64,000 nucleotides of DNA from Hyphomicrobiales bacterium (GCA_900473685.1 UCNE01000013.1:310001-374000); one strand, 5' to 3'; shown: positions 1-8,507, counted from the stretch's first letter. Program-made: numbers and translations. Notes: a model not told the origin generated them from the letters alone.

Positions 1-1993
1 CGGCCACGGCAACGGAGAACCGGACATCCTGTCCAGCCTGCTGAAGCGTCGTCACGGCATTGCCTTCCGTCACCGGGGTGGTGATCAATTTGCTCGTATC
101 GCCATCCGGCTGCTTGTAGCGGATTTTCAGGAAAGCCAGTTCCCCGGACGGCTTGGCACCAGCCTCCACCTTTGAGCGTGCGCCATAGCGCAGATCATCA
201 TTGAGAACCGCCGGGCTTCCCTTCGGTGTGATCTCATAGATCGCAGTCACCCGGTGGCCGGAGCCGATATCGCCGGCGTCCACCTTGTCATTGTTGAAAT
301 CCTCGCGTTTCAGGGCGCGGGTCTCGTAGCCGATCAGACGATATTCGGCGATTTGTTGCGGATTGAACTCGACCTGGAACTTCACGTCTTTGGCAATCGG
401 AAACAGCGATGATCCCGCCTCTTCGACCAGAGACTTCTGCGCTTCGGCCAGCGTGTCGATATAGGCAGCTGTGCCGTTGCCGTTCTGCGCCAGCGTCTGC
501 ATCAGTGCATCGTTATAGTTGCCACGGCCAAAGCCGAGCACCGATAGAAAAATGCCGCTCTTGCGCTTGGCCTCGATGGTCGCCTTCAGATCTTCGTCGC
601 TCGACGGACCGACATTGAAATCGCCATCTGTCGCCAGCATGATCCGGTTGACACCGCCCTTGACGAAGGCCCGCTCTGCCAGCGCATAGGCGGCCTCCAG
701 CCCCTGCGCACCCGCCGTCGAACCGCCCGGCTGCAACGTATCGATCGCTGACAGGATTTTCGCCTTGTCCTTGATGGCCGTCGGCTCCAGCACCGTACCG
801 GCATTGCCGGCATAGGTGACGATCGACACGGTATCGTCGGGCTTCAATTTCTCGACCAGAAGCCGGAAAGCGCTTTTCAAAAGCGGCAGCTTGTCCGGCT
901 CGTCCATGGAGCCGGAGACATCAATCAGGAATACCAGATTGGCCCGTGGCGCGACGTCCGGCGCCACGTCAAACCCCTTAATGCCCACATGCATCAGCCG
1001 AGTATTGGCATTCCACGGGGTTGGCAGCACGGTGACCGTTGCCTTGAACGGCGCGTCCTTGCTGTCCGGACCTGGCCAGTCATAGGGGAAATAATTGATC
1101 ATTTCCTCGACGCGCACGCTGTCGCGGTCCGGCATCTGTCCAGCCATCAACGACTTGCGCACGAAGGAATAGGACGCCGTATCGACATCGGCGGAAAACG
1201 TCGAAACCGGATCGGTGGCGACGGATTTGACCGGGTTGATCTCGGCAGACGTGAACCGGTCGCGGTTTTCTTCCGGTTGCGCAAGCTTCGGCTCCGAATG
1301 GAGTTCCACCACTGGCGTCTCACCCGTAACGACCGGAGCAGGCATGACCTGCCCTTGAGCCTGCGACATCGGCCCGGCTTCAGCGCCAGCGACACTATCC
1401 TCGGCCCGATCAGCGGACGGGGTTGCTAAGGCGCGTCTTGCCGCCCCAGAAGACTTTTGATCCACACCCTGCTTATCCTGCTTGTTCAGGAGAGAAGCCA
1501 CCTCGTCGGCAGAAAACGATGATTTTCTTTCTGCGGTTACACTACGGCTTGGTGACGGCTTGGAAAGAGCATCCGCAGAGCTTTGTCTAGCAGCCTCTTC
1601 ACGAAGTCTGTGAACTTCGGCGGAACTTTTCAGTTGCCCTGGGGCTTTAATGTCTCCTTGTTCTTCCGTCCTTTCCCTCACCAAGCCACCCGATTCAACC
1701 GTATCCACAGGCAAACCACCCCGCGTCAGTTCCAGCGTGAGAAAAGCGGCAGCGGGTACCACCAAGAGTGTGGCGAGCGCCGAACCTGCGAGAAATTTCC
1801 TGTTCATGATGGGGCTCCATAGCCTGTTGAATATGGAGCTTTGACGCCGGGCACCGGCAGTTCCTTGGGGGGCTTTCGAATTATTTTCGCTTTCGTCGAA
1901 GGCTTGCATTGCCAGCGACAGTGCACGGGCGCGCGCATCCGCCGACGGTACCGGTGGGGTCATCTGGCCAAGACTATTCAGATCGTCGTTCAT
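1..1993 (-). CDS. vWA-domain membrane protein (YfbK-like), C-terminus beyond window
   Basis: The reading frame is open from ATG at 1993 to the left edge, so about 664 residues are visible and the C-terminus is missing. Residues 1-60 are hydrophilic and look cytoplasmic. A single hydrophobic segment follows at about 65-85 (AGSALATLLVVPAAAAF), then an Ala/Ser/Lys-rich linker. A YfbK-type N-terminal region comes next, and a von Willebrand A domain starts with the MIDAS signature DVSGS near residue 358. The start codon overlaps the stop of the ECF sigma gene by one base (TGATG), so the two are translationally coupled. By family knowledge such proteins are envelope-associated with a periplasmic metal-binding vWA domain. 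I infer the short cytoplasmic N-terminus may act as an anti-sigma element; this is not shown by sequence. Confidence 0.85.
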   Translation of the reverse strand, partial: MNDDLNSLGQMTPPVPSADARARALSLAMQAFDESENNSKAPQGTAGARRQSSIFNRLWSPIMNRKFLAGSALATLLVVPAAAFLTLELTRGGLPVDTVESGGLVRERTEEQGDIKAPGQLKSSAEVHRLREEAARQSSADALSKPSPSRSVTAERKSSFSADEVASLLNKQDKQGVDQKSSGAARRALATPSADRAEDSVAGAEAGPMSQAQGQVMPAPVVTGETPVVELHSEPKLAQPEENRDRFTSAEINPVKSVATDPVSTFSADVDTASYSFVRKSLMAGQMPDRDSVRVEEMINYFPYDWPGPDSKDAPFKATVTVLPTPWNANTRLMHVGIKGFDVAPDVAPRANLVFLIDVSGSMDEPDKLPLLKSAFRLLVEKLKPDDTVSIVTYAGNAGTVLEPTAIKDKAKILSAIDTLQPGGSTAGAQGLEAAYALAERAFVKGGVNRIMLATDGDFNVGPSSDEDLKATIEAKRKSGIFLSVLGFGRGNYNDALMQTLAQNGNGTAAYIDTLAEAQKSLVEEAGSSLFPIAKDVKFQVEFNPQQIAEYRLIGYETRALKREDFNNDKVDAGDIGSGHRVTAIYEITPKGSPAVLNDDLRYGARSKVEAGAKPSGELAFLKIRYKQPDGDTSKLITTPVTEGNAVTTLQQAGQDVRFSVAVA

Positions 1994-2538
1994 CACATCG
2001 TCTCCCTGCCGAGCAGGATTTTCAAACGCTTGCGGGCTTCATGCACATGCCAGGAGACGGTCGCCTCCGAGCAGCCCATGACATCGGCGGCGGCCGCGTG
2101 GCTCAGTCCTTCGCCATAGACAAGCAGAACGGCATCGCCCTGCTTGTCGGGCAGTTGCCGCACGGCATCCCAGAGCGCTTCGGCCTGGTCGTGGTTGTCA
2201 TTGGCCGCGGTGCTGGTCGGGTCGGCGAGAAAGTTCGCCGCATTGCGCCGTTCGCGCATCTGGCTCCGCTGGTGATCGCGCGCGGCGTTCAAGGTCAACG
2301 TATAGAGCCAGGTGCGAAAACGGCTGGCGCCCCGAAACGCCCGGATCGCCTGACCGAGCTTCAGGCATACCGTCTGGGCGATATCCTCAGCGTCACCGAT
2401 ATTGCCGGACCAGCGCCAGGCAACCGCATGGACGAAATCATAATGCCGTTCGACGAGCAGGCCGAAGGCATTTCGGTCGCCTTTTTGTGCCCGTTCGATC
2501 AGATCCTCGTCCAAATCACCCGCCCGGATTTGTTGCAA
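1993..2538 (-). CDS. ECF RNA polymerase sigma factor (RpoE-like)
   Basis: This 181-residue protein has the two-domain ECF layout. Region 2 (about 12-80) carries the DAEDIAQTVCLKL and FRTWLYTLTLNAARD blocks. Region 4 (about 115-170) has a helix-turn-helix around HAAAADVMGCSEATVSWHV. It should direct core polymerase to a small regulon, usually including its own promoter. Its stop codon overlaps the start of the downstream vWA membrane protein, which suggests that protein senses the signal or restrains the factor. No separate ChrR- or NepR-type anti-sigma gene is adjacent. The specific ECF group cannot be assigned by eye. Confidence 0.93.
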   Translation of the reverse strand: MQQIRAGDLDEDLIERAQKGDRNAFGLLVERHYDFVHAVAWRWSGNIGDAEDIAQTVCLKLGQAIRAFRGASRFRTWLYTLTLNAARDHQRSQMRERRNAANFLADPTSTAANDNHDQAEALWDAVRQLPDKQGDAVLLVYGEGLSHAAAADVMGCSEATVSWHVHEARKRLKILLGRETM

Positions 2539-2592
2539 TTGATATTGAGACGTTTGGCCGTGCCCGATCCTTGGGCCAGCACCAAAATATTT

Positions 2593-3342
2593 TTACGATC
2601 CCGGAATTTTCCGGGTCACGGCGATGATCGGCCCCATCGGATGGGTATTGTCGTAACGCTGGAGAGACGGAGCCAACAGGCTGGAAATCGATCCATCGAG
2701 AAACAGCGCATTGGCACATCCAAGCTGGTCGCGAAACACGGTCGCGAAATCATGAAAGCGGACCGGCTCCAGCGCCACGGCAAAGACCGCCATGCCTTTC
2801 TCATCGATGCCGACACCGTTGCGGATCTGCAGGCTGTCGCTCTGCGGCAGGAACGCCGGGTGCAGTTGCCCGTCGATGACCAGCATCGGTCCGGATTGTG
2901 TCGCAAAATCCGGCTTGATCGCCGCATCGACATAGGCCTCGGTTTCCAGAACACCGGCGCGGCCACCCTGAAGGAAAAATACCCCATTGGGCTTCAGGTA
3001 AAAATTGCCCCAGCTATGCCCCCGGTCGATCGCCTTGCGCTCGACACTATCGGTCACCAGCAGGCCGACCGGCGACAGGTCGCGTTCGTACATGCCGCCA
3101 TTCATGGCGAATTCGAGATATTCGCCCTCCTGGCGCAGATCACGCATGAGGGGTTCGAAACCGCCATAGGGCCTGCCATCGCGGCCGCGATGCAGGATAC
3201 GGATATCGCTGACCGTCGGATCAAAACTACAGACCGCATAACTTTGCGTCAGGTGCATCACCGTACGGCAGGCAGCCGCGGCTTCATCAGCAGAGAGAAT
3301 GGATGCAGTCATGGCCAACCCGATGCTTAAAGAACGAAACAT
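2593..3342 (-). CDS. phosphodiester glycosidase family (DUF2233/NAGPA-like) exported protein
   Basis: The protein has 249 residues with an N-terminal signal peptide (hydrophobic residues 4-23, cleavage probably after AAAA). The body shows the conserved blocks of the NAGPA/DUF2233 family: FAMNGGMYERDLSPVGL, SGPMLVIDGQLHP, RNGVGID and ALFLDGSISS. Family members hydrolyse phosphodiester-linked sugars or are uncharacterised exported proteins, so a periplasmic role in glycan or cell-envelope turnover is likely but the substrate is unknown. It lies 54 bp upstream, in the minus direction, of the ECF sigma gene and may be transcribed with it. The start follows a reasonable ribosome site (GAGGGAAAC). 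Confidence 0.82.
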   Translation of the reverse strand: MFRSLSIGLAMTASILSADEAAAACRTVMHLTQSYAVCSFDPTVSDIRILHRGRDGRPYGGFEPLMRDLRQEGEYLEFAMNGGMYERDLSPVGLLVTDSVERKAIDRGHSWGNFYLKPNGVFFLQGGRAGVLETEAYVDAAIKPDFATQSGPMLVIDGQLHPAFLPQSDSLQIRNGVGIDEKGMAVFAVALEPVRFHDFATVFRDQLGCANALFLDGSISSLLAPSLQRYDNTHPMGPIIAVTRKIPGS

Positions 3343-3407
3343 GTTTCCCTCATTTCATGCGCGCCAGACCCTGTCGCGCGACAACAGCAAAATGGAGGCG
3401 GGAAAAC

Positions 3408-4109
3408 TTATAAATTCAGGGCGGCCATATGAAAATACAGCTGCTCGGCCGGATAGCGATATTCCACTCCAACCGGACAGGCGTTGCGGGCAAGACATCC
3501 CCCGGTCATGCAGCCTGCCTGCCCTTCCCTTGTTTTCAAATGAGAGCGGCACGGCGTTATCTCAAACCCGGAAGACAGGACAGCCTGCGCCGGGCAAATG
3601 GAGAGACAGGGCTTTTCGGGACAGTGATCGCAGGGGTGCGGATCGATCTGGTTCGTGGCCTCAGGCAACGTCTGCGCAAAACCGAGCGCACCGCGATAGC
3701 CGTGCCAAAGCCCGTAGCGCGGATGGATGAGAATGCCGAGCGGCGAAGCCTTCAAGCCCTCCGCCCGCATCGCCCATTGCTGGAACGGCTGCCAGGGCGG
3801 ATCGGAGGGGAAATAGGCGCTGGCGCCAAAAGCCTGTGCCACCGGTTCGATCACAACTTTCGACCAGTGATCGAGCGGGTTTTCGCCGCCGCGATCAGAC
3901 AGGCCGTCTCGCCAGCGTTGAAAGGCCGGCCATAAAGAGCCGCCAATATTGCCAAGCAGGACAACACTTTTTGCCGCCTGTCCGTCCATCAACAAGGGTG
4001 CCGTTTCGCCATCGGAAAAATTGACGACACCGCGTAAAAAAACTCCGTGCGGCGCAAGCGCTGCACGGAGTTTTCTCAAAACATCGTTCGATGTCACGGG
4101 ACCGGTCAT
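3408..4109 (-). CDS. 4Fe-4S ferredoxin-type protein (QueG-like C-terminal cluster region)
   Basis: The protein has 233 residues. The first 150 contain no clear catalytic motif. The C-terminal part holds eight or more cysteines in a dicluster pattern: C160-x2-C163-x4-C168-x3-C172-P, then C187, C200, C205 and C211-P. The arrangement resembles the ferredoxin part of epoxyqueuosine reductase-like proteins, but the N-terminus is not a full QueG. It is 107 bp downstream of the MttB-family gene on the same strand. I therefore suggest it could supply low-potential electrons to the corrinoid system (for example to the Fe-S activator at 12.8-14.9 kb). That role is inference; the Fe-S binding is well supported. 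Confidence 0.78.
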   Translation of the reverse strand: MTGPVTSNDVLRKLRAALAPHGVFLRGVVNFSDGETAPLLMDGQAAKSVVLLGNIGGSLWPAFQRWRDGLSDRGGENPLDHWSKVVIEPVAQAFGASAYFPSDPPWQPFQQWAMRAEGLKASPLGILIHPRYGLWHGYRGALGFAQTLPEATNQIDPHPCDHCPEKPCLSICPAQAVLSSGFEITPCRSHLKTREGQAGCMTGGCLARNACPVGVEYRYPAEQLYFHMAALNL

Positions 4110-4216
4110 TTCGGTTTCGGCCCCTGCCTGTCGTAATGTGGGCGCCAGACCTCATTCTGGATGAAATCTGCTACCTGCGCCGCTCCGCCTCTCTCCCTGG
4201 CTTGTTCGGGCTCTCT

Positions 4217-5788
4217 TCAAGTGAAGGCGTCAGGCATCGAATCCTTCTTCTTGGCGATGAAGTCGAGAAGAGCTGCGTCGATCGCGGCGTCGAGCGGCGG
4301 CCGTTCGTAATGTTCCAGCCAGCTGCGGGCGAGCGCATTGGCACGCTGCTCGACACGCTTTTCACCCTCGATTTCCCACTGTTCGAAGGAGTTGTTGTCG
4401 GCCAGCGCCGAGCGGTAGAACGCCGTCTGGAAATTGGCCTGCGTATGGGCGCAACCGAGATAATGGCTGCCCGGACCGACTTCGCGGATCGCATCGAGCG
4501 CCTGCGCGTTTTCCGAAAGGTCCACACCCTCGGCCATCTTCTGCATCATACCGAGCTGGTCCTGGTCGATCATGAACTTTTCATAGGACGATACGAGACC
4601 GCCTTCGAGCCATCCGGCCGCGTGCAGAACGAAGTTGGTGCCGGCAAGTAGCGTCATGTTCAGCGTATTGGCCGATTCGTGAGCTGCCTGGGCATCGGGA
4701 ACCTTCGATCCACAGAGCGATCCGCCTGTGCGGAACGGCAAGCCGAGACGGCGGGCGAGCTGTGCCGCACCGTAGGACACCAGCGACGGTTCCGGCGTAC
4801 CGAAGGTCGGCGCACCCGATTGCATCGAGATCGACGCCGCAAACGTGCCGAACAGCACCGGGGCGCCCTTGCGGATCAGCTGAGTGAATGCGGCACCGGC
4901 CAGCACTTCGGCGAGAATCTGCGTCAAGGTTCCGGCGACCGTCACTGGGCTCATGGCGCCCGACAGAATGAACGGCGAGATGACACAGGCCTGATTGTGC
5001 CGGGCGTAAACCTTAAGAGCACCGACCATGGTCTCGTCGAACACCATCGGCGAGTTGGCGTTGATCAAGTTCAGCGTCACGCAGTTGTTTTCGACGAAAT
5101 CATCGCCGAACACCAGCTTTGCCATGGCAATTGTGTCTTCGGCCCGTTCCGGCGCCGTTACCGAGCCCATGAACGGCTTGTCGGAATATTTGATATGGCT
5201 GTAGACCATATCGAGATGGCGCTTGTTGACCGGTACATCAACCGGCTCGCAGACGGTACCGCCCGACGAATGCATCGACGGCGCCATATAGGCAAGTTTT
5301 ACGAAATTACGGAAATCCTCGATCGTCGCATAGCGGCGCTCGCCTTCGAGATCGCGCACGAAGGGAGGTCCATAAACCGGCGCAAACACTGTCGCCTTGC
5401 CGCCGATGTGAACGTTGCGTTCGGGATTGCGGGCATGCCAGGTGAAGTTGGACGGCGCGGTTTTCAGGAGTTCGCGGCACAGACCTTTGGGGAAATGCAC
5501 GCGCTGTCCGCGAACATCGGCTCCCGCCTCTCTCCAAAGCGCCAGCGCCTCTTCGTCGTCGCGGAATTCGATGCCGATTTCCTCAAGGATCAGGTCGGCA
5601 TTGGCCTCGATCAACGCCAGGCCTTCCTCGTCGAGCACTTCGTACTCGCGAATCTTGCGGGTAATATACGGAAGCGATGGCGGCGCACCGCCGCCGGTAC
5701 GCGAGGCACGGCGGGCGGCGGCACCCCGGCCCTCGCCGCGCGAGCGGCGGCCGCCGGTTTCTTCGGTTTGCTCGGTTACATCAGCCAT
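4217..5788 (-). CDS. MttB-superfamily methyltransferase (non-pyrrolysine), probable betaine:corrinoid methyltransferase
   Basis: This 523-residue protein belongs to the trimethylamine methyltransferase (MttB) family. Typical blocks include VFAPVYGPPFVRDLEGERRY, SGGTVCEPVDVPV, CVISPFILSGAMSPVT and SYGAAQLARRLGLP. The archaeal enzyme needs pyrrolysine encoded by an in-frame amber codon. Here the frame is uninterrupted, so it is the Pyl-less group, whose characterised members demethylate glycine betaine, proline betaine or carnitine onto a corrinoid protein. Residues 8-38 are an added basic, Arg/Gly/Ala-rich, probably disordered extension (RRSRGEGRGAAARRASR). It is divergent from the gene for the corrinoid partner with a 337-bp shared control region. 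The substrate cannot be read from the sequence. Confidence 0.9.
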   Translation of the reverse strand: MADVTEQTEETGGRRSRGEGRGAAARRASRTGGGAPPSLPYITRKIREYEVLDEEGLALIEANADLILEEIGIEFRDDEEALALWREAGADVRGQRVHFPKGLCRELLKTAPSNFTWHARNPERNVHIGGKATVFAPVYGPPFVRDLEGERRYATIEDFRNFVKLAYMAPSMHSSGGTVCEPVDVPVNKRHLDMVYSHIKYSDKPFMGSVTAPERAEDTIAMAKLVFGDDFVENNCVTLNLINANSPMVFDETMVGALKVYARHNQACVISPFILSGAMSPVTVAGTLTQILAEVLAGAAFTQLIRKGAPVLFGTFAASISMQSGAPTFGTPEPSLVSYGAAQLARRLGLPFRTGGSLCGSKVPDAQAAHESANTLNMTLLAGTNFVLHAAGWLEGGLVSSYEKFMIDQDQLGMMQKMAEGVDLSENAQALDAIREVGPGSHYLGCAHTQANFQTAFYRSALADNNSFEQWEIEGEKRVEQRANALARSWLEHYERPPLDAAIDAALLDFIAKKKDSMPDAFT

Positions 5789-6125
5789 GTCTTTGATCCT
5801 CTCCCGCGCCTCGTCTGCGCACTTGTCGAGCCTATGCTAGCAAGCCTCAGCATCCGAACGGTTCTCAATGCGCCAACGGATGGCGCAACTCGAACACGCC
5901 GGCCTGCGGAGATTGCGAATATCATATTTTCCGGTGATGGAAGTAGCCAATACACTGTTTTTGTTAAGCGCAGCCGGATAGGGTCGGCGGACTATCGCGG
6001 GCCGTCGTTTTTCATCGCATGCGACGTCGCTTTCGAAAAGAGCTTTTGGAAACAACAAAGCTAAGTATAGTGCCTGCGTCGGGGAGGTTTGAGCCTGACA
6101 GCGCCAGGAACCGAGGAAAACCATC
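5789..6125. promoter_or_regulatory. Divergent control region between mttB-like and corrinoid-protein genes
   Basis: This 337-bp gap separates two divergent genes of the methyltransfer pathway and must hold both promoters. I see a perfect 7-bp inverted repeat with a 5-bp spacer (TGCGCCA at 5869-5875, TGGCGCA at 5881-5887), placed about 80 bp upstream of the mttB-like start. There is also a CATGCGACGT element at 6017-6026. I found no cobalamin-riboswitch box and no convincing sigma-70 hexamer pair. A GAGGAAAA ribosome site precedes the corrinoid-protein ATG at 6126. Confidence 0.55.
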
Positions 6126-6824
6126 ATGGCAGACGACGAAATCATTCTCGAGGATCTTTCCGACGACGAACTCGTGCAGCAGATGCACGACGATCTCTAC
6201 GACGGCCTGAAGGAAGAGATCGAGGATGGTACCAACATCCTCCTGAAGCGCGGCTGGGCTCCCTATGACGTCCTGACCCAGGCGCTGGTCGAAGGCATGC
6301 GCATCGTCGGCATCGACTTCCGCGACGGCATCCTGTTCGTGCCAGAAGTGCTTCTTTCCGCCAATGCCATGAAGGCCGGCATGTTCATCCTGCGGCCGCT
6401 GCTCGCCGCCACCGGCGCGCCGAAGCAGGGCAAAGTGGTCATCGGCACCGTCAAGGGCGATATCCACGACATCGGCAAGAACCTCGTCGGCATGATGATG
6501 GAAGGTGCGGGCTTCGACGTCGTCGATCTCGGCATCAACAACCCGGTCGAGAACTATCTCGACGCCATCGAGCGCGAAAAGCCTGATATCCTCGGCATGT
6601 CGGCGCTTTTGACGACGACAATGCCCTATATGAAGGTCGTGATCGACACGATGAAGGAAAAAGGCATGCGCGACGACTACGTCGTTCTCGTCGGCGGCGC
6701 GCCGCTCAACGAGGAATTCGGCAAGGCCGTTGGCGCCGATGCCTATTGCCGCGACGCGGCGGTTGCCGTGGAAACGGCCAAGGACTTCATGAAGCGCAAG
6801 CACAACCAGCTGTCCGGCGCCTGA
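6126..6824 (+). CDS. Corrinoid (B12-binding) methyl-carrier protein, MtbC/MttC-like
   Basis: The protein has 232 residues with the two-domain layout of methyltransferase corrinoid proteins: a helical cap at about 15-95 and a Rossmann-like B12 domain from about 100. The base-off/His-on signature is complete: D112-x-H114-x2-G117, then S159-x-L161 and the double glycine 190-191. It should carry the methyl group as methyl-Co(III) between the MttB homologue (encoded divergently) and the pterin methyltransferase at 11.5 kb. The first 35 residues are very acidic (ADDEIILEDLSDDELVQQM), in contrast to the basic N-terminal tail of the MttB homologue. A GAGGAAAA site precedes ATG, and a rho-independent terminator lies 20 bp after the stop, so this gene can be expressed alone at high level. 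Confidence 0.95.
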   Translation: MADDEIILEDLSDDELVQQMHDDLYDGLKEEIEDGTNILLKRGWAPYDVLTQALVEGMRIVGIDFRDGILFVPEVLLSANAMKAGMFILRPLLAATGAPKQGKVVIGTVKGDIHDIGKNLVGMMMEGAGFDVVDLGINNPVENYLDAIEREKPDILGMSALLTTTMPYMKVVIDTMKEKGMRDDYVVLVGGAPLNEEFGKAVGADAYCRDAAVAVETAKDFMKRKHNQLSGA

Positions 6825-6845
6825 TCAAGCGAATTTGAGCATGCA

Positions 6846-6886
6846 AAAACCGGCCACGCGGATGAAAAGCGTGGCCGGTTTTCTTA
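6846..6886 (+). terminator. Rho-independent terminator after corrinoid-protein gene
   Basis: A 14-bp perfect inverted repeat (AAAACCGGCCACGC at 6846-6859, its complement at 6869-6882) with a 9-base loop ends in a T-rich stretch. It sits 20 bp after the corrinoid-protein stop and also faces the end of the convergent entericidin-like gene, so it may serve both strands. Confidence 0.88.
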
Positions 6887-6901
6887 TCTTAAAGACCCAG
6901 C

Positions 6902-7060
6902 TTACTTCGCAGCATGCTCTACGCTACGGCCGGCGTCCTGGGTTGCGTCAACCGCGTTGGCGGTATCCCGGCCCATGCCGCGGATCGTGTTGCCGCACGA
7001 CGCAAGCGTCGTGATGGAAAACAGGACGAGGCCAATGGTGGCGATTGTCTTTGCTGTCAT
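6902..7060 (-). CDS. Entericidin A/B-like small lipoprotein
   Basis: A 52-residue protein starts at ATG 7060 behind AAGGAA. It has a short signal peptide ending in the lipobox LASC (Cys22), followed by GNTIRGMGRDTANAVDATQ, which is the standard entericidin pattern of a Gly/Asn/Thr-rich amphipathic segment. Entericidins are small outer-envelope lipoproteins; in rhizobia they are abundant and often stress-induced. The gene lies opposite to, and inside, the C1 gene cluster and is probably an independent unit. Confidence 0.85.
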   Translation of the reverse strand: MTAKTIATIGLVLFSITTLASCGNTIRGMGRDTANAVDATQDAGRSVEHAAK

Positions 7061-7120
7061 GACGCGGGTTCCTTATGATGGCTGACAGGTTCAATTGACG
7101 TGGAAGAAAGATCTTCGGCT

Positions 7121-7720
7121 ATGGAACGCGCGAAAGCGGAAAAAGTTCACGTCATTGCATGCGGCGCGATCGCCCGTGAAATCCTTGCCGTCTGTGAGGC
7201 CAACAAGCTCGATCATGTCGATCTCGCCTGTCTTCCCGCCATCTGGCACAATACCCCCGGCAAGATCACCCCCGGCATCAAGACTGCCATCGACAAGGCC
7301 CGTGCCGAGGGCTTTGAACGCATCTTCGTAGCCTATGCCGATTGCGGCACTGGTGGCCTTCTCGACAAGCTTTGCGAGGAGGAACAGGTGGAGCGCATCG
7401 CCGGACCCCACTGTTTTTCCTTCTTTGCCGGCAATGCCGCCTTCGAGGCCGGGTGGGACGACGATTTCACGTCATTTTTCCTCACCGATTTCCTCGCCCG
7501 CCAGTTCGAGGCTTTCGTTGTCGAGCCGCTTGGCCTCGACCGTCACCCGGAATTGCGCGACATGTATTTCGGCCATTACAAGAAACTCGTCTATCTCTCG
7601 CAGGTGGAGGACGACAAGCTGCAGGAAAAGGCGCGCAAAGCCGCCGAAACGCTGGGGCTGGCCTACGAGTACCGCTTTACCGGTTATGGCGACCTGACCC
7701 CGGCACTTCTGCACGCCTGA
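7121..7720 (+). CDS. DUF1638 family protein associated with MttB/corrinoid systems
   Basis: The protein has 199 residues from ATG 7121, preceded by GGAAGAAAG; an in-frame GTG at 7100 would add seven residues. It contains VHVIACGAIAREILAV at the N-terminus, AYADCGTGGLLDKLCEE near the middle and PHCFSFFAG, with several conserved-looking cysteines and histidines (possible metal or corrinoid contacts). From memory this is the DUF1638 family, which is repeatedly encoded beside MttB-type methyltransferases and corrinoid proteins in alphaproteobacteria and anaerobes, but its reaction is unknown. It is 0.3 kb downstream of the corrinoid-protein gene, separated by the antisense entericidin gene. It is probably an accessory of the methyltransfer pathway. 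Confidence 0.82.
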   Translation: MERAKAEKVHVIACGAIAREILAVCEANKLDHVDLACLPAIWHNTPGKITPGIKTAIDKARAEGFERIFVAYADCGTGGLLDKLCEEEQVERIAGPHCFSFFAGNAAFEAGWDDDFTSFFLTDFLARQFEAFVVEPLGLDRHPELRDMYFGHYKKLVYLSQVEDDKLQEKARKAAETLGLAYEYRFTGYGDLTPALLHA

Positions 7721-7842
7721 TAGCCCGGAAACCATCTGTTAGCCTTGCTCCCAATTTTGCATCAAGCCCGGCATTTGATTTAAGTTCATCGTAACTGCCG
7801 CCCGCCAAAATCGCCCGAACAACCACAAAAAAGGTGACGGGG

Positions 7843-8487
7843 ATGACGGACATTTTCGCAACAGACCTATCGTCGAGAGCGGTGGCACACAGCCATCATC
7901 CGCAGCAGCTGTCCCAGCTCCTGCGCAATCTCTCGCTCAATGCCGGACCGAAAATCACCCTGCGCGAACTTGCCGTTGCCATGGAAGACCGCTCCTTCGG
8001 TGCCTTCCTCGTCGTCTTTGCCCTTCCGAACCTCATTCCGCTGCCACCCGGCGCAACATTTATCCTCGGCCTGCCGCTGATTTTCATCGCCTGGCAGATG
8101 TTTGCTTCCCGCCGTCCGCGCATCTGGCTGCCCAAGCGCATGGGTGACTATGCCTTCGACAACGCCATGTTCTTCGTTTTCGTCAACCGCATCTCTCCCT
8201 GGCTGCAGCGCGCCGAAACCCTGATCAAACCGCGCGGCTGGTTTCTCGGCACCCGGTTTGCCGAACGGCTGATCGGCCTTCTGGCACTCATTCTGGCGGT
8301 GGTGATCTTCCTGCCCATTCCCTTCGGCAACTGGCTGCCTGCCTTCGCGCTTGCGGTCATCGGCTTTGCCCATATGGAACGGGATGGTCTTGGTCTTATT
8401 GCTGGCGCCCTGATCGGCATCGTCTCTCTTGCCGTTGCCGCAAGCGTCGTCCTTGCCGCCGGTGCCGTCCTGGCCTTCATCATCTAG
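7843..8487 (+). CDS. exoD: ExoD-family exopolysaccharide-related membrane protein
   Basis: The protein has 214 residues from ATG 7843 (a GTG nine bases upstream is an alternative; AAGGTG precedes). The conserved ExoD core is visible: DRSFGAFLVVFALPNLIPLPPG, FILGLPLIFIAWQM, then a Pro/Arg-rich loop and three or four more membrane segments (about 146-166, 170-185, 188-213). In Sinorhizobium ExoD affects succinoglycan production, alkaline tolerance and nodule invasion; the biochemical role is unknown. The gene interrupts an otherwise one-carbon gene series and need not belong to it functionally. Confidence 0.87.
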   Translation: MTDIFATDLSSRAVAHSHHPQQLSQLLRNLSLNAGPKITLRELAVAMEDRSFGAFLVVFALPNLIPLPPGATFILGLPLIFIAWQMFASRRPRIWLPKRMGDYAFDNAMFFVFVNRISPWLQRAETLIKPRGWFLGTRFAERLIGLLALILAVVIFLPIPFGNWLPAFALAVIGFAHMERDGLGLIAGALIGIVSLAVAASVVLAAGAVLAFII

Positions 8488-8507
8488 AACGGACAGTGAC
8501 CGCCAGC

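Noticed and set aside
4217-5788. Possible pyrrolysine (amber) codon in the MttB-family gene
   Set aside because: The frame is open from ATG to its stop without an in-frame TAG, and no pylS/pylT-like gene is seen, so this is the Pyl-less type.
5789-6125. Cobalamin riboswitch in front of the corrinoid genes
   Set aside because: I looked for the conserved B12-box sequence and flanking stems on both strands and did not find them. A covariance-model search would settle this.
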